Positions 1 to 8,081 are shown, counted from the first letter of the stretch. The stretch: 12,807 bases of DNA from Bacteroidales bacterium (GCA_029935275.1 JAOZKQ010000031.1:1-12807), one strand, 5' to 3'. Numbers and translations are program-made. The notes: generated by a model from the sequence alone, not told the origin.

Positions 1-79
1 TTGCTAAATATTTTCCATAGGTATGGTAAGCCAGAATATAACCAACAAGTGCCAGAAGTGCTAATAAAAATGAATTCAT
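1..79 (-). CDS. cstA: CstA-family carbon starvation transporter, N-terminal fragment (cut by window edge)
   Basis: Reading the minus strand from the ATG at 79-77 gives 26 open codons that run off the window. The peptide begins MNSFLLALLALVGY, a hydrophobic first membrane helix, and continues into YHTYGKYLA. A helix followed by a Y-x-x-YG-[KR]-[FY]-LA stretch is how CstA proteins begin. CstA proteins are large multi-pass inner-membrane transporters linked to peptide or pyruvate uptake during carbon limitation. The gene follows the 531-residue membrane protein on the same strand after 115 bp and has a candidate promoter of its own in that gap. Only the N-terminus is visible, so the assignment rests on a short match; another transporter with a similar first helix remains possible. 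Confidence 0.6.
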   Translation of the reverse strand, partial: MNSFLLALLALVGYILAYHTYGKYLA

Positions 80-133
80 GATAAGGGTTTGTATGTCCGA
101 AGGATCAAATTAGAAAAATATAATAATGATTAT

Positions 134-141
134 CAAAAGTA
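134..141 (-). promoter_or_regulatory. Candidate Bacteroidota -7 box for the cstA-like gene
   Basis: The minus strand reads TACTTTTG here, an exact match to the -7 consensus TAnnTTTG. It lies about 55 bp before the ATG at 79, giving a predicted leader of roughly 50 nt. The -33 element is weak: the best candidate is ATTG on the minus strand (positions 169-166), 24 bp away, longer than usual. An eight-base match in AT-rich DNA can arise by chance. Confidence 0.4.
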
Positions 142-194
142 TATAAAACAGAACACTTCTAACTCCAATACTAAATCTGAATATTAAAAATATT

Positions 195-1790
195 TCAATT
201 ATGCTCAATATCAGGGCCCAGCAATACCGGATCTATGGTATTTTCGTCATATTTGAATTCCGGAACCATAATTATATCAAAGGAATTATGAATGTACATT
301 AGAGTATCCAGATGAAATATTTTCTTAATTGCAAGATAATCCATTTCCTTATCAATAATAAAATTAAAAATGGCCGTATCTGCATTATACCAGTTCTCAT
401 TTGCTACATGGTAATACTTTTGTAACCCGCCATATACAGCATATACTCTTACATTATTTCTGGAAAACATGCTTATGTATTTTGCATCCCAATAATTACC
501 CACTCCTTTTAACAAACCTTCTTTCCTGGCAATGTCATCAATACTTCTTACTTTCTCAGGATAGAATTCTGTGTAGGCCTTAAATCCGGTTAATGAGAAG
601 CCATTTAAAATGATTATAAAATAATACCCCATTAAGGCTGGAATTACCAGAACACTTAATCTGTTAAACCAAAATTTTGATCTAAAGAGAAACAATGGAA
701 AATTCAAAGCTCCTAAATAAAAAGGGTATATATTATACCTGAAGCAATCTATTGAGACATAACTCCCATTAATTATAGGTGCAAATATTACAGTAATTGA
801 AAAAATAGTAGAAAACAAAATATAAAATGACCAATTGCTGAACTTCTTCTTTTGTAAAATGTTATATCCAGTTATGATTATGCCAATAATTAAAGAAAAA
901 AGTGATAAAAAAAGAATAATGGAATTTAAGTCAAAGCTTGTAAAATAATATAAAGTATCTTTCAGGAAAAGTTGAGCAGAAGCAAACATATCATTAAATA
1001 CAAACATTTTAAAAGCTGTACCAAAATGTATGATTTTCTGATTCTTTAATATATTAAAAAAGACTATCCCAAAAACAGAGGATAAAAGCACCAATCCTCC
1101 TGCTACTAATGACCGCCTCTTATCATAAGGAGCTTTTTTATAGAAAAGGGACAGGCTTATGATTGGAACAGTAATGGACATAAACACCAATTTATCCGAC
1201 AATACCCCCAGAAAGCTTATGATAATTAAGAAAATAAGAAATATTCTAGTACCATTTTTCAGATACAGAATGAACAATAGGTAACTTAACAATGCCATTG
1301 TAAAAATGCTTGTATGATAAGAATTTATTAGCAAATAAAAAGACATATACAAATCATGGTCAACTAAAGCTCTCACAAAATACATAGCTAAAAGCATGTT
1401 TGAAAAAACTACAATTCTATTCACCATTTCCTTTTGCATAATTTGCATTAAAACTGACCTGAATAAAACAATAATAAAAATATATTGAATTACTGCGAAG
1501 AATGCCGTGCTCAGTAAAAAACTACCAGTAATGAACATCAGGAGAAAATATACAAGCATATCAGGGAAGAAATTAGGTGCAGGATTAAAATGCCACCCGT
1601 TTAAAGTACCTCCATCAATAAATAAATCTTTATAGATTGAAGGCAAATACAGGGTATCGGTAGAAAAGAACCAATTGTATGATTGCTCATCAAGGCTACA
1701 AAAAATAGTAAAAATCAAAAAAGCAACTATTATTAAACCGGCTAAATACAAGTAATCACCAATAAATATCCAATTAATTTTTTTTTGCAT
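195..1790 (-). CDS. Uncharacterised multi-pass membrane protein, possibly GT-C-like
   Basis: A 531-residue protein of unknown function. Roughly ten to twelve hydrophobic segments fill residues 13 to about 400, followed by a soluble C-terminal part of about 130 residues. The first loop after helix 1 (about residues 35-78) is rich in acidic and aromatic residues, with Asp45, Asp55, Asp59 and Asp77 in an STDTLYLPS ... NFFPD context. An acidic first external loop followed by many helices and a soluble tail resembles the layout of GT-C glycosyltransferases that use lipid-linked sugars, but I see no family-defining motif, so that is inference only. The C-terminal part contains YWDAKYISMFS and a VRVYAVYGG segment. 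The ATG at 1790 is the natural start: a Lys-rich MQKK precedes helix 1. No TAnnTTTG box is visible just upstream. It is the first gene on this strand, divergent from the T9SS-exported protein and followed by the cstA-like gene. Confidence 0.8.
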   Translation of the reverse strand: MQKKINWIFIGDYLYLAGLIIVAFLIFTIFCSLDEQSYNWFFSTDTLYLPSIYKDLFIDGGTLNGWHFNPAPNFFPDMLVYFLLMFITGSFLLSTAFFAVIQYIFIIVLFRSVLMQIMQKEMVNRIVVFSNMLLAMYFVRALVDHDLYMSFYLLINSYHTSIFTMALLSYLLFILYLKNGTRIFLIFLIIISFLGVLSDKLVFMSITVPIISLSLFYKKAPYDKRRSLVAGGLVLLSSVFGIVFFNILKNQKIIHFGTAFKMFVFNDMFASAQLFLKDTLYYFTSFDLNSIILFLSLFSLIIGIIITGYNILQKKKFSNWSFYILFSTIFSITVIFAPIINGSYVSIDCFRYNIYPFYLGALNFPLFLFRSKFWFNRLSVLVIPALMGYYFIIILNGFSLTGFKAYTEFYPEKVRSIDDIARKEGLLKGVGNYWDAKYISMFSRNNVRVYAVYGGLQKYYHVANENWYNADTAIFNFIIDKEMDYLAIKKIFHLDTLMYIHNSFDIIMVPEFKYDENTIDPVLLGPDIEHN

Positions 1791-2115
1791 ATTTATATTT
1801 AAATTTTAATCCTGATGAAAGAAATTAATTGCATTAGAAATGGATTGAGCTGAATTTGAATCATCTAAATTAAATAATATTTTGTTTGTGTAGATATTAA
1901 TCTTCAAACAAACCAGTTACTTTCATTTCAAATAGCTGACAACAAAGTTCTTAAATACATTATTTTAAATTAATAAATTCATCCTTTTAATAATAAACTC
2001 CTGGCTTTTACCTATTTAATATGCATATATTTTGAATTGTAACATAACTTTAGTATTTTCGTAATACTAACTACTTCAATTATTTACATTCTAATGTGCC
2101 TGCAGAGCCGTTTTT
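1791..2115. other. AT-rich divergent intergenic region
   Basis: These 325 bp separate the divergent membrane-protein and T9SS-protein genes. There is no credible open frame and no RNA gene. The right end holds a promoter-like pair for the plus-strand gene (2031-2061). On the minus strand no exact TAnnTTTG box is present: the CAAA strings near 1906, 1928 and 1943 lack the following TA. The promoter of the membrane-protein gene is therefore unassigned. Confidence 0.6.
2031..2061 (+). promoter_or_regulatory. Candidate Bacteroidota promoter for the T9SS-exported protein
   Basis: A -33 TTTG (2031-2034) is followed after 19 bp by TATTTTCG (2054-2061), one mismatch from the -7 consensus TAnnTTTG. 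The spacing fits the Bacteroidota sigma-factor pattern. Transcription would begin near 2067, leaving a leader of about 50 nt before the ATG at 2116. Confidence 0.55.
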
Positions 2116-5100
2116 ATGAGACAAAAAACCATACATATCCGGGGGGTATTTCTATTTATTACCTTTCTATTATTGTCTCTAAATCATAATGCTTTAGCCC
2201 AAAATTGGTGTATTTCAGATCAAACTTATTCAAGAGACGGAAATGGAGGTGAGCGCTTTGGGTATGCCGTAGCCATTTATGGGAACTATGCAATTGTTGG
2301 CGCACCTGAGGAGGAGTCAGACGCGGCAGGTTCTCACAACCTGAATAAAGCAGGTGCGGTATATTTTTACCATAAAGATAATTCCGGCAAATGGGAATTT
2401 ATGCAAAAACTGGTTGCCCCTGACAGAAAAAAAGAAGATTTCTTTGGACACTCAGTTGATATTTATGATGATTATGCAATTATAGGAGCTTTTAGAAAAG
2501 ATGATCCTTATAGTAGAAGCAAGGATGTTGGAGCCGTTTACATTTGTCACCTGGGTTCTGACGGGAAATGGGAGGTAATTCAGGAAATATTCGCTTCCGA
2601 TAAAGCAAAAAATGCACAGTTTGGTCAATCTCTAAGTATTTCCGAAAACAATATTCTGGTAGGTGCCTGGAAAGAAAAGGAGGATGAAAATGGAAAGAAT
2701 TCCATAGATAATGCCGGGGCAGCTTACCTATTTACAAAAAACTTTTTTTTAAACAGATGGTCTCAGGCACAAAAAATTGTTTCACCTGAAAGAAGTAAGA
2801 ATGATTATTTCGGGGAATCGGTCAGTATTTCAGGAAATACTATGCTAATTGGCGCTTCATACCATGAGGAGGAAAATCTGAATGAAGCCGGTGCTGTTTA
2901 TGGATATATAAATACTTTTTGGGACAACTGGACATTTATAAACAAACTGGAACCTTCGGACAGAACAGAAAAAGGACACTTTGGCCATTCCATAAGCATA
3001 TCTAATGATTATGCCCTGATCGGTGCTTATGGAGACAATAAAGATAATAATGGCAATAACCCTGTAAAAGGTGCAGGTTCGGCAAGTTTATTCAGGCACT
3101 TCACAACTAAAGGATGGGAATTTTCTCAAAAAATTACCGCAGAAAACAGAGCAGATAACGATCGGTTTGGATGGGATGTTTCACTAAGCAATACCAATGC
3201 CTTTATTGGCGCTCCAAAGAAAGCTGTACTCAATGCTGATAATAGCCTTATACCTGAAGCAGGCACCGTTTCTATTTTCAAGAATTCCGGCACTGGGGAA
3301 TTGGACCCAATTAAAATGCTAAGCTTGCAGGAACCACGAAAAGGTGACCAATGGGGATTCTCTTTAGCTTCATCAACCGGCTCATTGCTGGTTGGCTCTC
3401 CATACCATGACAAAATTGATGAATCCGGCGATAATGTCATCTCAAATTCCGGTGCTGTATCTTTATTAGAGCCTTGTGATGATATTACAATTTTCAATGA
3501 AGTATCTATTTGTAACGGTGACAGCATTTTTCTACAGGGGGATTTTCAATCTGAAGCGGGTACTTATTATGATGTTTACCCCTTACCTGCAGGAAATGAC
3601 AGCATCGTTATTACGGAACTTTCAATTATCCCTATAACTGTTACCAAAACGACTGCTTCGATTTGTGAAGGCGAAAGTATCTGGCTGGGTGGTGCATATC
3701 AAACAGAGCCAGGTGTATATACTGATTCTCTGGTTGCAACAACAGGCTGTGACAGTATTTTGATAACAGAACTCACTGTTTTTCCAGTTAATATAACTAA
3801 CCTTGAAGCTGAGATTTGTGAAGGTGATAGAATTTGGCTTGGTGGTGCGTACCAAATGGAGGCAGGAACATATTATGATACACTAACTTCCATTTCTGGT
3901 TGCGATAGTATTTTAATTACTGAATTATCGGTTTTCCCGGTTTCTGTGACATCTATATCCACCCAAATTTGTGAAGGCGACAGTATTTTGCTCGGAGGGT
4001 CCTTCAGAACTAAAGAAGGAATCTACAATGACACATTAATAGCAATTACCGGCTGTGACAGTATTCTTGTAACAGAATTAACCCTTATACCAATAAGTAG
4101 AATAAACATGGAAGCAGAAATATGTGAGGGTGACCGCATATGGCTGGGTGGTGCTTACCAAACACAACCAGGCACTTACTATGATATATTTACTGCCTCT
4201 ACAGGTTGTGACAGCATTATCATTACAGAGTTATCAGTACTACCTGTTTCTAAAACAAGCCTGTCTTCTCAAATTTGTGAAGGGGACAGCATAATGATCG
4301 GTGGTTCTTTCAGAAAAGAAAGCGGAACTTTCTACGACACTTTAATGGCAGTTACTGGTTGTGATAGCATCTTTATTACTGAACTTTATGTCATTCCGGT
4401 AAGCAGAACTTACAGGGATGAAGATATTTGTGAAGGACAAAGGATCTGGTTGGGTGGGGATTACCAAACTGAGTCGGGTATTTACACTGATATATATACT
4501 GCTTCCACTGGTTGTGATAGCATTATTATAACTAACTTAACTGTTTTACCGGCACCTAAAACTTCTGTTTTTGTTCAAATATGTGAAGGGGACAGTATCC
4601 TCGTCAATGGAGAGTATGTTGACAAAGCAGGGATTTATACTGACACAATCCCGAACCCTTTTGGCTGCGATAGTATTAGTATAACATATGTTACTATGTT
4701 CCCTGCATCTGAAACCCGGGTTGATGCTACTATTTGCAATGGGGATAGTCTGTTCCTGGCTGGTTCCTATCAGCATACTTCCGGAGTTTATTATGACACT
4801 CTCCCAAGCGTAATTGGCTGTGACAGCATCATTGCAACGACTCTTATTGTCAGTGAGAATCAATCTTATACAATTGAAAGAATCCGGTCTATTTGCAGAG
4901 GAGACAGTATCTGGCTGGAAAATGCCTATCAAAAAACGGAAGGTGTATTTATGGATACTAACATAATTGCACCCTGTGGTGACACCCTGATTATTGAAAC
5001 CACTTTAAGTATTAACCCACAGGCAAGAATAGACCTGGGTGAAGATGCTCAGTATTGTACGGGGCAAAGTATCACAGTTGATGCGGGTCCCGGATTTGTA

Positions 5101-5508
5101 TATTACTCCTGGAATAATGGCATATTTGACACAAGATCCATTAATGTTGAAACATCAGGAACATGGCATGTAACCGGAACAGATGTGAACGGATGTACAG
5201 ATGATGATACTATAAATTTAGTATTTGAAGTTTGTACGAATATTCCAGTTCAAAATAAAACTCCAATGGATATCTTTATATATCCAAACCCTACTTCAGG
5301 AAAAGTCACCCTTGAACTGGGAGATAAACTTGCGGAAAAAAATCTGGAAATAAGCATAATGAATACTTTAGGAAAAGTCCTGCTACATAAAACGGTAAAA
5401 AGCCGAAAAACCATTAAGTTTGATATTTCAACTTTCCCTAAAGGTCTATATTACCTGAATATTCAGAATTCAAAGACTGGAAATACTATACAAATTATTC
5501 TAAAATAG
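2116..5508 (+). CDS. Secreted T9SS-sorted protein: FG-GAP-type seven-bladed propeller plus ten 51-residue modules
   Basis: A 1130-residue exported protein, probably displayed on the cell surface. A signal peptide covers residues 1-28 (basic start, hydrophobic core, likely cleavage ALA/QN). Seven FG-GAP-like blades follow, each about 61 residues, with FG (WG in the last) at 48, 110, 169, 232, 289, 351 and 413, then a GA-x-x-x-F strand and a DR-type linker. Cys32 and Cys454 bracket the propeller. Residues 465 to about 976 are ten modules of 51 residues (one of 53) with the pattern ICEGDSIWLGG ... GCDSI-ITEL. An Ig/PKD-like segment (about 970-1050, LGEDAQYCTGQ then WNNG) leads to a type A sorting domain from YPNP (1056-1059) to the end; this tail directs export by the type IX secretion system and is normally removed at the surface. 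Such propellers usually bind ligands or proteins, but I see no catalytic residues. Adhesion or matrix binding is a guess. The start is supported by the signal peptide and by a promoter about 50 bp upstream. Confidence 0.93.
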   Translation: MRQKTIHIRGVFLFITFLLLSLNHNALAQNWCISDQTYSRDGNGGERFGYAVAIYGNYAIVGAPEEESDAAGSHNLNKAGAVYFYHKDNSGKWEFMQKLVAPDRKKEDFFGHSVDIYDDYAIIGAFRKDDPYSRSKDVGAVYICHLGSDGKWEVIQEIFASDKAKNAQFGQSLSISENNILVGAWKEKEDENGKNSIDNAGAAYLFTKNFFLNRWSQAQKIVSPERSKNDYFGESVSISGNTMLIGASYHEEENLNEAGAVYGYINTFWDNWTFINKLEPSDRTEKGHFGHSISISNDYALIGAYGDNKDNNGNNPVKGAGSASLFRHFTTKGWEFSQKITAENRADNDRFGWDVSLSNTNAFIGAPKKAVLNADNSLIPEAGTVSIFKNSGTGELDPIKMLSLQEPRKGDQWGFSLASSTGSLLVGSPYHDKIDESGDNVISNSGAVSLLEPCDDITIFNEVSICNGDSIFLQGDFQSEAGTYYDVYPLPAGNDSIVITELSIIPITVTKTTASICEGESIWLGGAYQTEPGVYTDSLVATTGCDSILITELTVFPVNITNLEAEICEGDRIWLGGAYQMEAGTYYDTLTSISGCDSILITELSVFPVSVTSISTQICEGDSILLGGSFRTKEGIYNDTLIAITGCDSILVTELTLIPISRINMEAEICEGDRIWLGGAYQTQPGTYYDIFTASTGCDSIIITELSVLPVSKTSLSSQICEGDSIMIGGSFRKESGTFYDTLMAVTGCDSIFITELYVIPVSRTYRDEDICEGQRIWLGGDYQTESGIYTDIYTASTGCDSIIITNLTVLPAPKTSVFVQICEGDSILVNGEYVDKAGIYTDTIPNPFGCDSISITYVTMFPASETRVDATICNGDSLFLAGSYQHTSGVYYDTLPSVIGCDSIIATTLIVSENQSYTIERIRSICRGDSIWLENAYQKTEGVFMDTNIIAPCGDTLIIETTLSINPQARIDLGEDAQYCTGQSITVDAGPGFVYYSWNNGIFDTRSINVETSGTWHVTGTDVNGCTDDDTINLVFEVCTNIPVQNKTPMDIFIYPNPTSGKVTLELGDKLAEKNLEISIMNTLGKVLLHKTVKSRKTIKFDISTFPKGLYYLNIQNSKTGNTIQIILK
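3508..5043 (+). repeat. Coding tandem array of ten 51-residue (153-bp) modules
   Basis: Modules start at nucleotides 3508, 3661, 3814, 3967, 4120, 4273, 4426, 4579, 4732 and 4891. The ninth has 53 residues, the others 51. Each begins I-C-x-G and carries a second cysteine near module position 30 in GCDSI. Module 1 has Asn494 instead of that cysteine, and module 10 has CG where the others have GC. Modules 3, 5 and 7 resemble each other (ICEG-x-RIWLGG), as do 4, 6 and partly 8 (QICEGDSI), so there is a 102-residue higher-order period. The DNA copies differ at many synonymous sites, so the array is old rather than freshly expanded. Confidence 0.9.
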
Positions 5509-5582
5509 AATTACCTGAATATTTTCATATCTCCTCAATATTTACTTTGCATAATAACATTCCCTTATTAATCCTTAAACAT

Positions 5583-5590
5583 TATCTTTG
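5583..5590 (+). promoter_or_regulatory. Candidate -7 box (TATCTTTG) overlapping the MFS gene start
   Basis: TATCTTTG matches TAnnTTTG exactly, and in context (ATTATCTTTGCA) it looks like a typical Bacteroidota -7 element. No TTTG lies about 19 bp upstream; the nearest (5546-5549) is 33 bp away. If it works, transcription would begin around 5595-5598, so the TTG at 5588 would not be transcribed and the TTG at 5597 would be at or near the 5' end. Confidence 0.5.
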
Positions 5591-6817
5591 CAGGAATTGA
5601 AATTAACTGCAAACATATCAAAGCACAATTTTAGGGCCTTGCTCTGGCACGCAGCATTTATTGCTTTTGTCCGCAATTTTATTGATGTTGACACGGTTAT
5701 CCCGGCCATGTTAATAGATGCTGGTGGTGAATCTATACAAATTGGAATTATGACTGCCATTATGCTTGGTGGATCAAGTATAACCCAATTAATTTTCGCT
5801 CCTTTTATCAGCAATTATTCATATAAAAAACCATTTTTGTTAATTGGCATTAACTCCAGGATCCTGGCACTGTTAGGAATAAGTCTGGTCCTTTTCTATT
5901 CCGGACAAATTCATGGCAACTTTTTAATTTGGTTCCTCTTTCTTCTCATTACCGTATTTTCACTTGGAGGAGCCTTTGCGAACATTGGTTATGCCGACAT
6001 CCTGGGCAAATCTGTAGCACAGGAATCCAGGAAATCCTTTTTCTCTGTCAAACAAATACTAACGGGAAGCATATTGCTCATTTCAGCATTAATTGCAAAA
6101 AAAGTAATTGTAATATCCGACTATCCAACCAATTACGCTTATATGTTCCTGATTGGATCATCATTCCTTCTCATTGCTTCATTTGGGTTTTGGAAACTAA
6201 AAGAGGTAGTTCCATCAAAGTTATCCATAAAAAATCCAACACACTTCTTTTCTCTGGTCAAAACAGAGTTAAAACAGAACCGAAGACTCCCCTACTTCCT
6301 TGGCTTTATTAATACCCAGGGCATTAGCATTGCATTACTTCCATTTATTCTACTTTATGCAAAGGAAAATTTTCAGGCAGCAGACATCAGTACAGGTTTA
6401 CTCCTGTTCTTTAAAGTAATTGGTAGTGTAACAACCGGATTGCTGCTTTTTCTGCTGTCAGGCAAATATAAGTATCGTCACCTTTTGTTCACTAATGTAA
6501 TACTTGCAACTTCACTGCCTTTATTGGTGCTTTTTGTAACAGGCACACCTCATTTTAATCTGATTTTCTTTATCGGAGGAATAATTTTTGCAATCTATAG
6601 CATTACAATTAACGGGGTTTTGCTGGAAGTTTCCGGAACAAAAAACAGGGCTTTATACACAGGCATAACAGGTGCCGGAAACATTCTGCCGGCCATCTTT
6701 CCCCTGGCAGGCGGATGGATAATTAAACAGTTTGGCTTTCAGCCATTTTTTATTATCTATCTGGTAATCATTCTCTCCTCCCTGTTTTTTATTTATAAAC
6801 TTAATTGCAAAAAATAA
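5588..6817 (+). CDS. Major facilitator superfamily (MFS) transporter
   Basis: A 409-residue polytopic inner-membrane protein with about twelve hydrophobic segments, the usual MFS length. The N-terminal helix region carries the DVDTVIPAML stretch (34-43), and the loop between helices 2 and 3 has the basic SYKKPFLLIGINSR segment (about 77-91) where MFS motif A normally sits. The substrate cannot be read from the sequence. No ATG is available near the start. An in-frame stop lies at 5576-5578, and the first Met codon (5708) would remove helix 1, so the start must be TTG at 5588 or TTG at 5597. The TTG at 5588 lies inside a -7 promoter box, which favours 5597 and a 406-residue product. The gene follows the T9SS protein by 79 bp and precedes the NagX-like gene by 90 bp on the same strand. 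The NagX family's link with N-acetylglucosamine makes a sugar substrate possible, but this is inference from position. Confidence 0.85.
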   Translation: MQELKLTANISKHNFRALLWHAAFIAFVRNFIDVDTVIPAMLIDAGGESIQIGIMTAIMLGGSSITQLIFAPFISNYSYKKPFLLIGINSRILALLGISLVLFYSGQIHGNFLIWFLFLLITVFSLGGAFANIGYADILGKSVAQESRKSFFSVKQILTGSILLISALIAKKVIVISDYPTNYAYMFLIGSSFLLIASFGFWKLKEVVPSKLSIKNPTHFFSLVKTELKQNRRLPYFLGFINTQGISIALLPFILLYAKENFQAADISTGLLLFFKVIGSVTTGLLLFLLSGKYKYRHLLFTNVILATSLPLLVLFVTGTPHFNLIFFIGGIIFAIYSITINGVLLEVSGTKNRALYTGITGAGNILPAIFPLAGGWIIKQFGFQPFFIIYLVIILSSLFFIYKLNCKK

Positions 6818-6853
6818 ATCATAATTTACTAAAACATAATAAGCCATAATAAT

Positions 6854-6861
6854 TACATTTG
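6854..6861 (+). promoter_or_regulatory. Candidate -7 box for the NagX-like gene
   Basis: TACATTTG matches the TAnnTTTG consensus and lies 46 bp before the ATG at 6908. There is no proper -33 TTTG at the usual distance; TTTA at 6825-6828 is 25 bp away. It may allow transcription separate from the upstream MFS gene, although the 90-bp gap would also permit co-transcription. Confidence 0.4.
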
Positions 6862-6907
6862 AATCTTCAATACAGAGTTAACAACTAAATTAATACCTGA
6901 TATAATT

Positions 6908-8029
6908 ATGACAACAGAATCATCTTTAGAAACAAAACCAAAAGAAAGGTTATTATCCCTTGATACTTTACGCGGGTTTGATATGCTTTGGATAATTGGT
7001 GGAGGGAGCTTTTTACATGCCTTGTCAAAAGCCACAGATTGGACATGGGCTAATATTTTATCAGAACAAATGCACCATGTTAGCTGGGAGGGATTTCATT
7101 TTGAAGATCTTATTTTTCCCTTATTTATGTTTATATCAGGTGTTGCCATACCATTTGCCATAACATCAAAACTGGAGCATGGAGTTTCTAAACAACTTAT
7201 TACAAAAAAGGTTTTTATAAGAATGATTTGGCTGGTTGTATTGGGTTTAGTATATAATGGGGCACTAAAAAGCGGATTCCATAATATGCGGGTAGCCAGT
7301 GTTCTTTCACAGATTGGTATTGCATATTTCTTTGCAGCCTTAATTGTTATTAATACGAAATCTATAAGACCACGTATCTACTGGTTTGTAGGTATTTTAA
7401 CCGGTATTGCGATACTTCAGAATTTTATTCCTGTCCCTGGTTTTGGGCCCGGGGTTATTACACCTGACGGGAGCATTAATGCCTGGCTCGACCAACATTT
7501 TTTGCCAGGAAGGTTGCATGATAAAATCTTTGATCCTGAAGGCCTGCTATGTATTATATCTGCTACTACAGTTACTTTATCAGGAACCTTTGCCGGTTAC
7601 ATCCTTAGAAGCAAACAGTATAAACCGGAGAAAAAAACCTTAATCTTAATGATTGCAGGCAGCAGCCTTGTTATTATTGCTTTATTGTTATCCCCGGTTT
7701 ACCCAATAATTAAAAAGAACTGGACTGTTCCTTTTAACCTTCTTACAGCCGGGATCAGTTTTCTGCTTATTTCTATTTTTTATTTTGTAATTGATGTCAG
7801 AGGCCTAAAAAAATGGACTTTCTTTTTCAGGGTAATTGGAATGAACTCAATAACAATTTATCTTGGGGTAAGAATTATTGATTTCAGGCATAGCTCTGGG
7901 TTCCTGTTTGGCTGGCTAAATAATCCATTGGGTGATTTTGGTCCGGTAGCAATAATTACAGGTGCTATTGCACTTGAGTGGCTGTTGCTATATTATCTTT
8001 ATAAAAATAAGATTTTCCTGAGAGTATAG
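6908..8029 (+). CDS. NagX/DUF5009 membrane acyltransferase-like protein (HGSNAT family)
   Basis: A 373-residue membrane protein with about ten hydrophobic segments. It opens with RLLSLDTLRGFDMLWI (14-29), the usual start of this family. The diagnostic stretch is residues 56-78: HHVSWEG followed by EDLIFPLFMFISG. In human heparan-alpha-glucosaminide N-acetyltransferase (HGSNAT) the matching histidine, in H-x-x-W-x-G, is the acetyl-accepting active-site residue; by that spacing it is His57 here. A GMNSITIYL motif (311-319) near the end is also conserved in the family. Bacterial relatives are called NagX and occur in N-acetylglucosamine-use regulons, so transfer of an acyl group to an amino sugar across the membrane is the best guess; the actual substrate is unknown. 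The large lumenal domain of the human enzyme is absent, as in other bacterial members. The ATG at 6908 is the first start and gives a short polar N-terminus before helix 1. Confidence 0.87.
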   Translation: MTTESSLETKPKERLLSLDTLRGFDMLWIIGGGSFLHALSKATDWTWANILSEQMHHVSWEGFHFEDLIFPLFMFISGVAIPFAITSKLEHGVSKQLITKKVFIRMIWLVVLGLVYNGALKSGFHNMRVASVLSQIGIAYFFAALIVINTKSIRPRIYWFVGILTGIAILQNFIPVPGFGPGVITPDGSINAWLDQHFLPGRLHDKIFDPEGLLCIISATTVTLSGTFAGYILRSKQYKPEKKTLILMIAGSSLVIIALLLSPVYPIIKKNWTVPFNLLTAGISFLLISIFYFVIDVRGLKKWTFFFRVIGMNSITIYLGVRIIDFRHSSGFLFGWLNNPLGDFGPVAIITGAIALEWLLLYYLYKNKIFLRV

Positions 8030-8081
8030 TCGCTTAGAAAACCTAACTAACCAACACATTGCTATTATAATATTTTAACCT

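Noticed and set aside
3622..4932. Minus-strand open frames opposite the module array.
   Set aside because: They mirror the periodic plus-strand coding sequence, have no signal or domain of their own, and arise because the repeats lack stops on the other strand.
5509..5587. Rho-independent terminator after the T9SS gene.
   Set aside because: There is no GC-rich stem followed by a T-run; AATATT strings are self-complementary but too weak.
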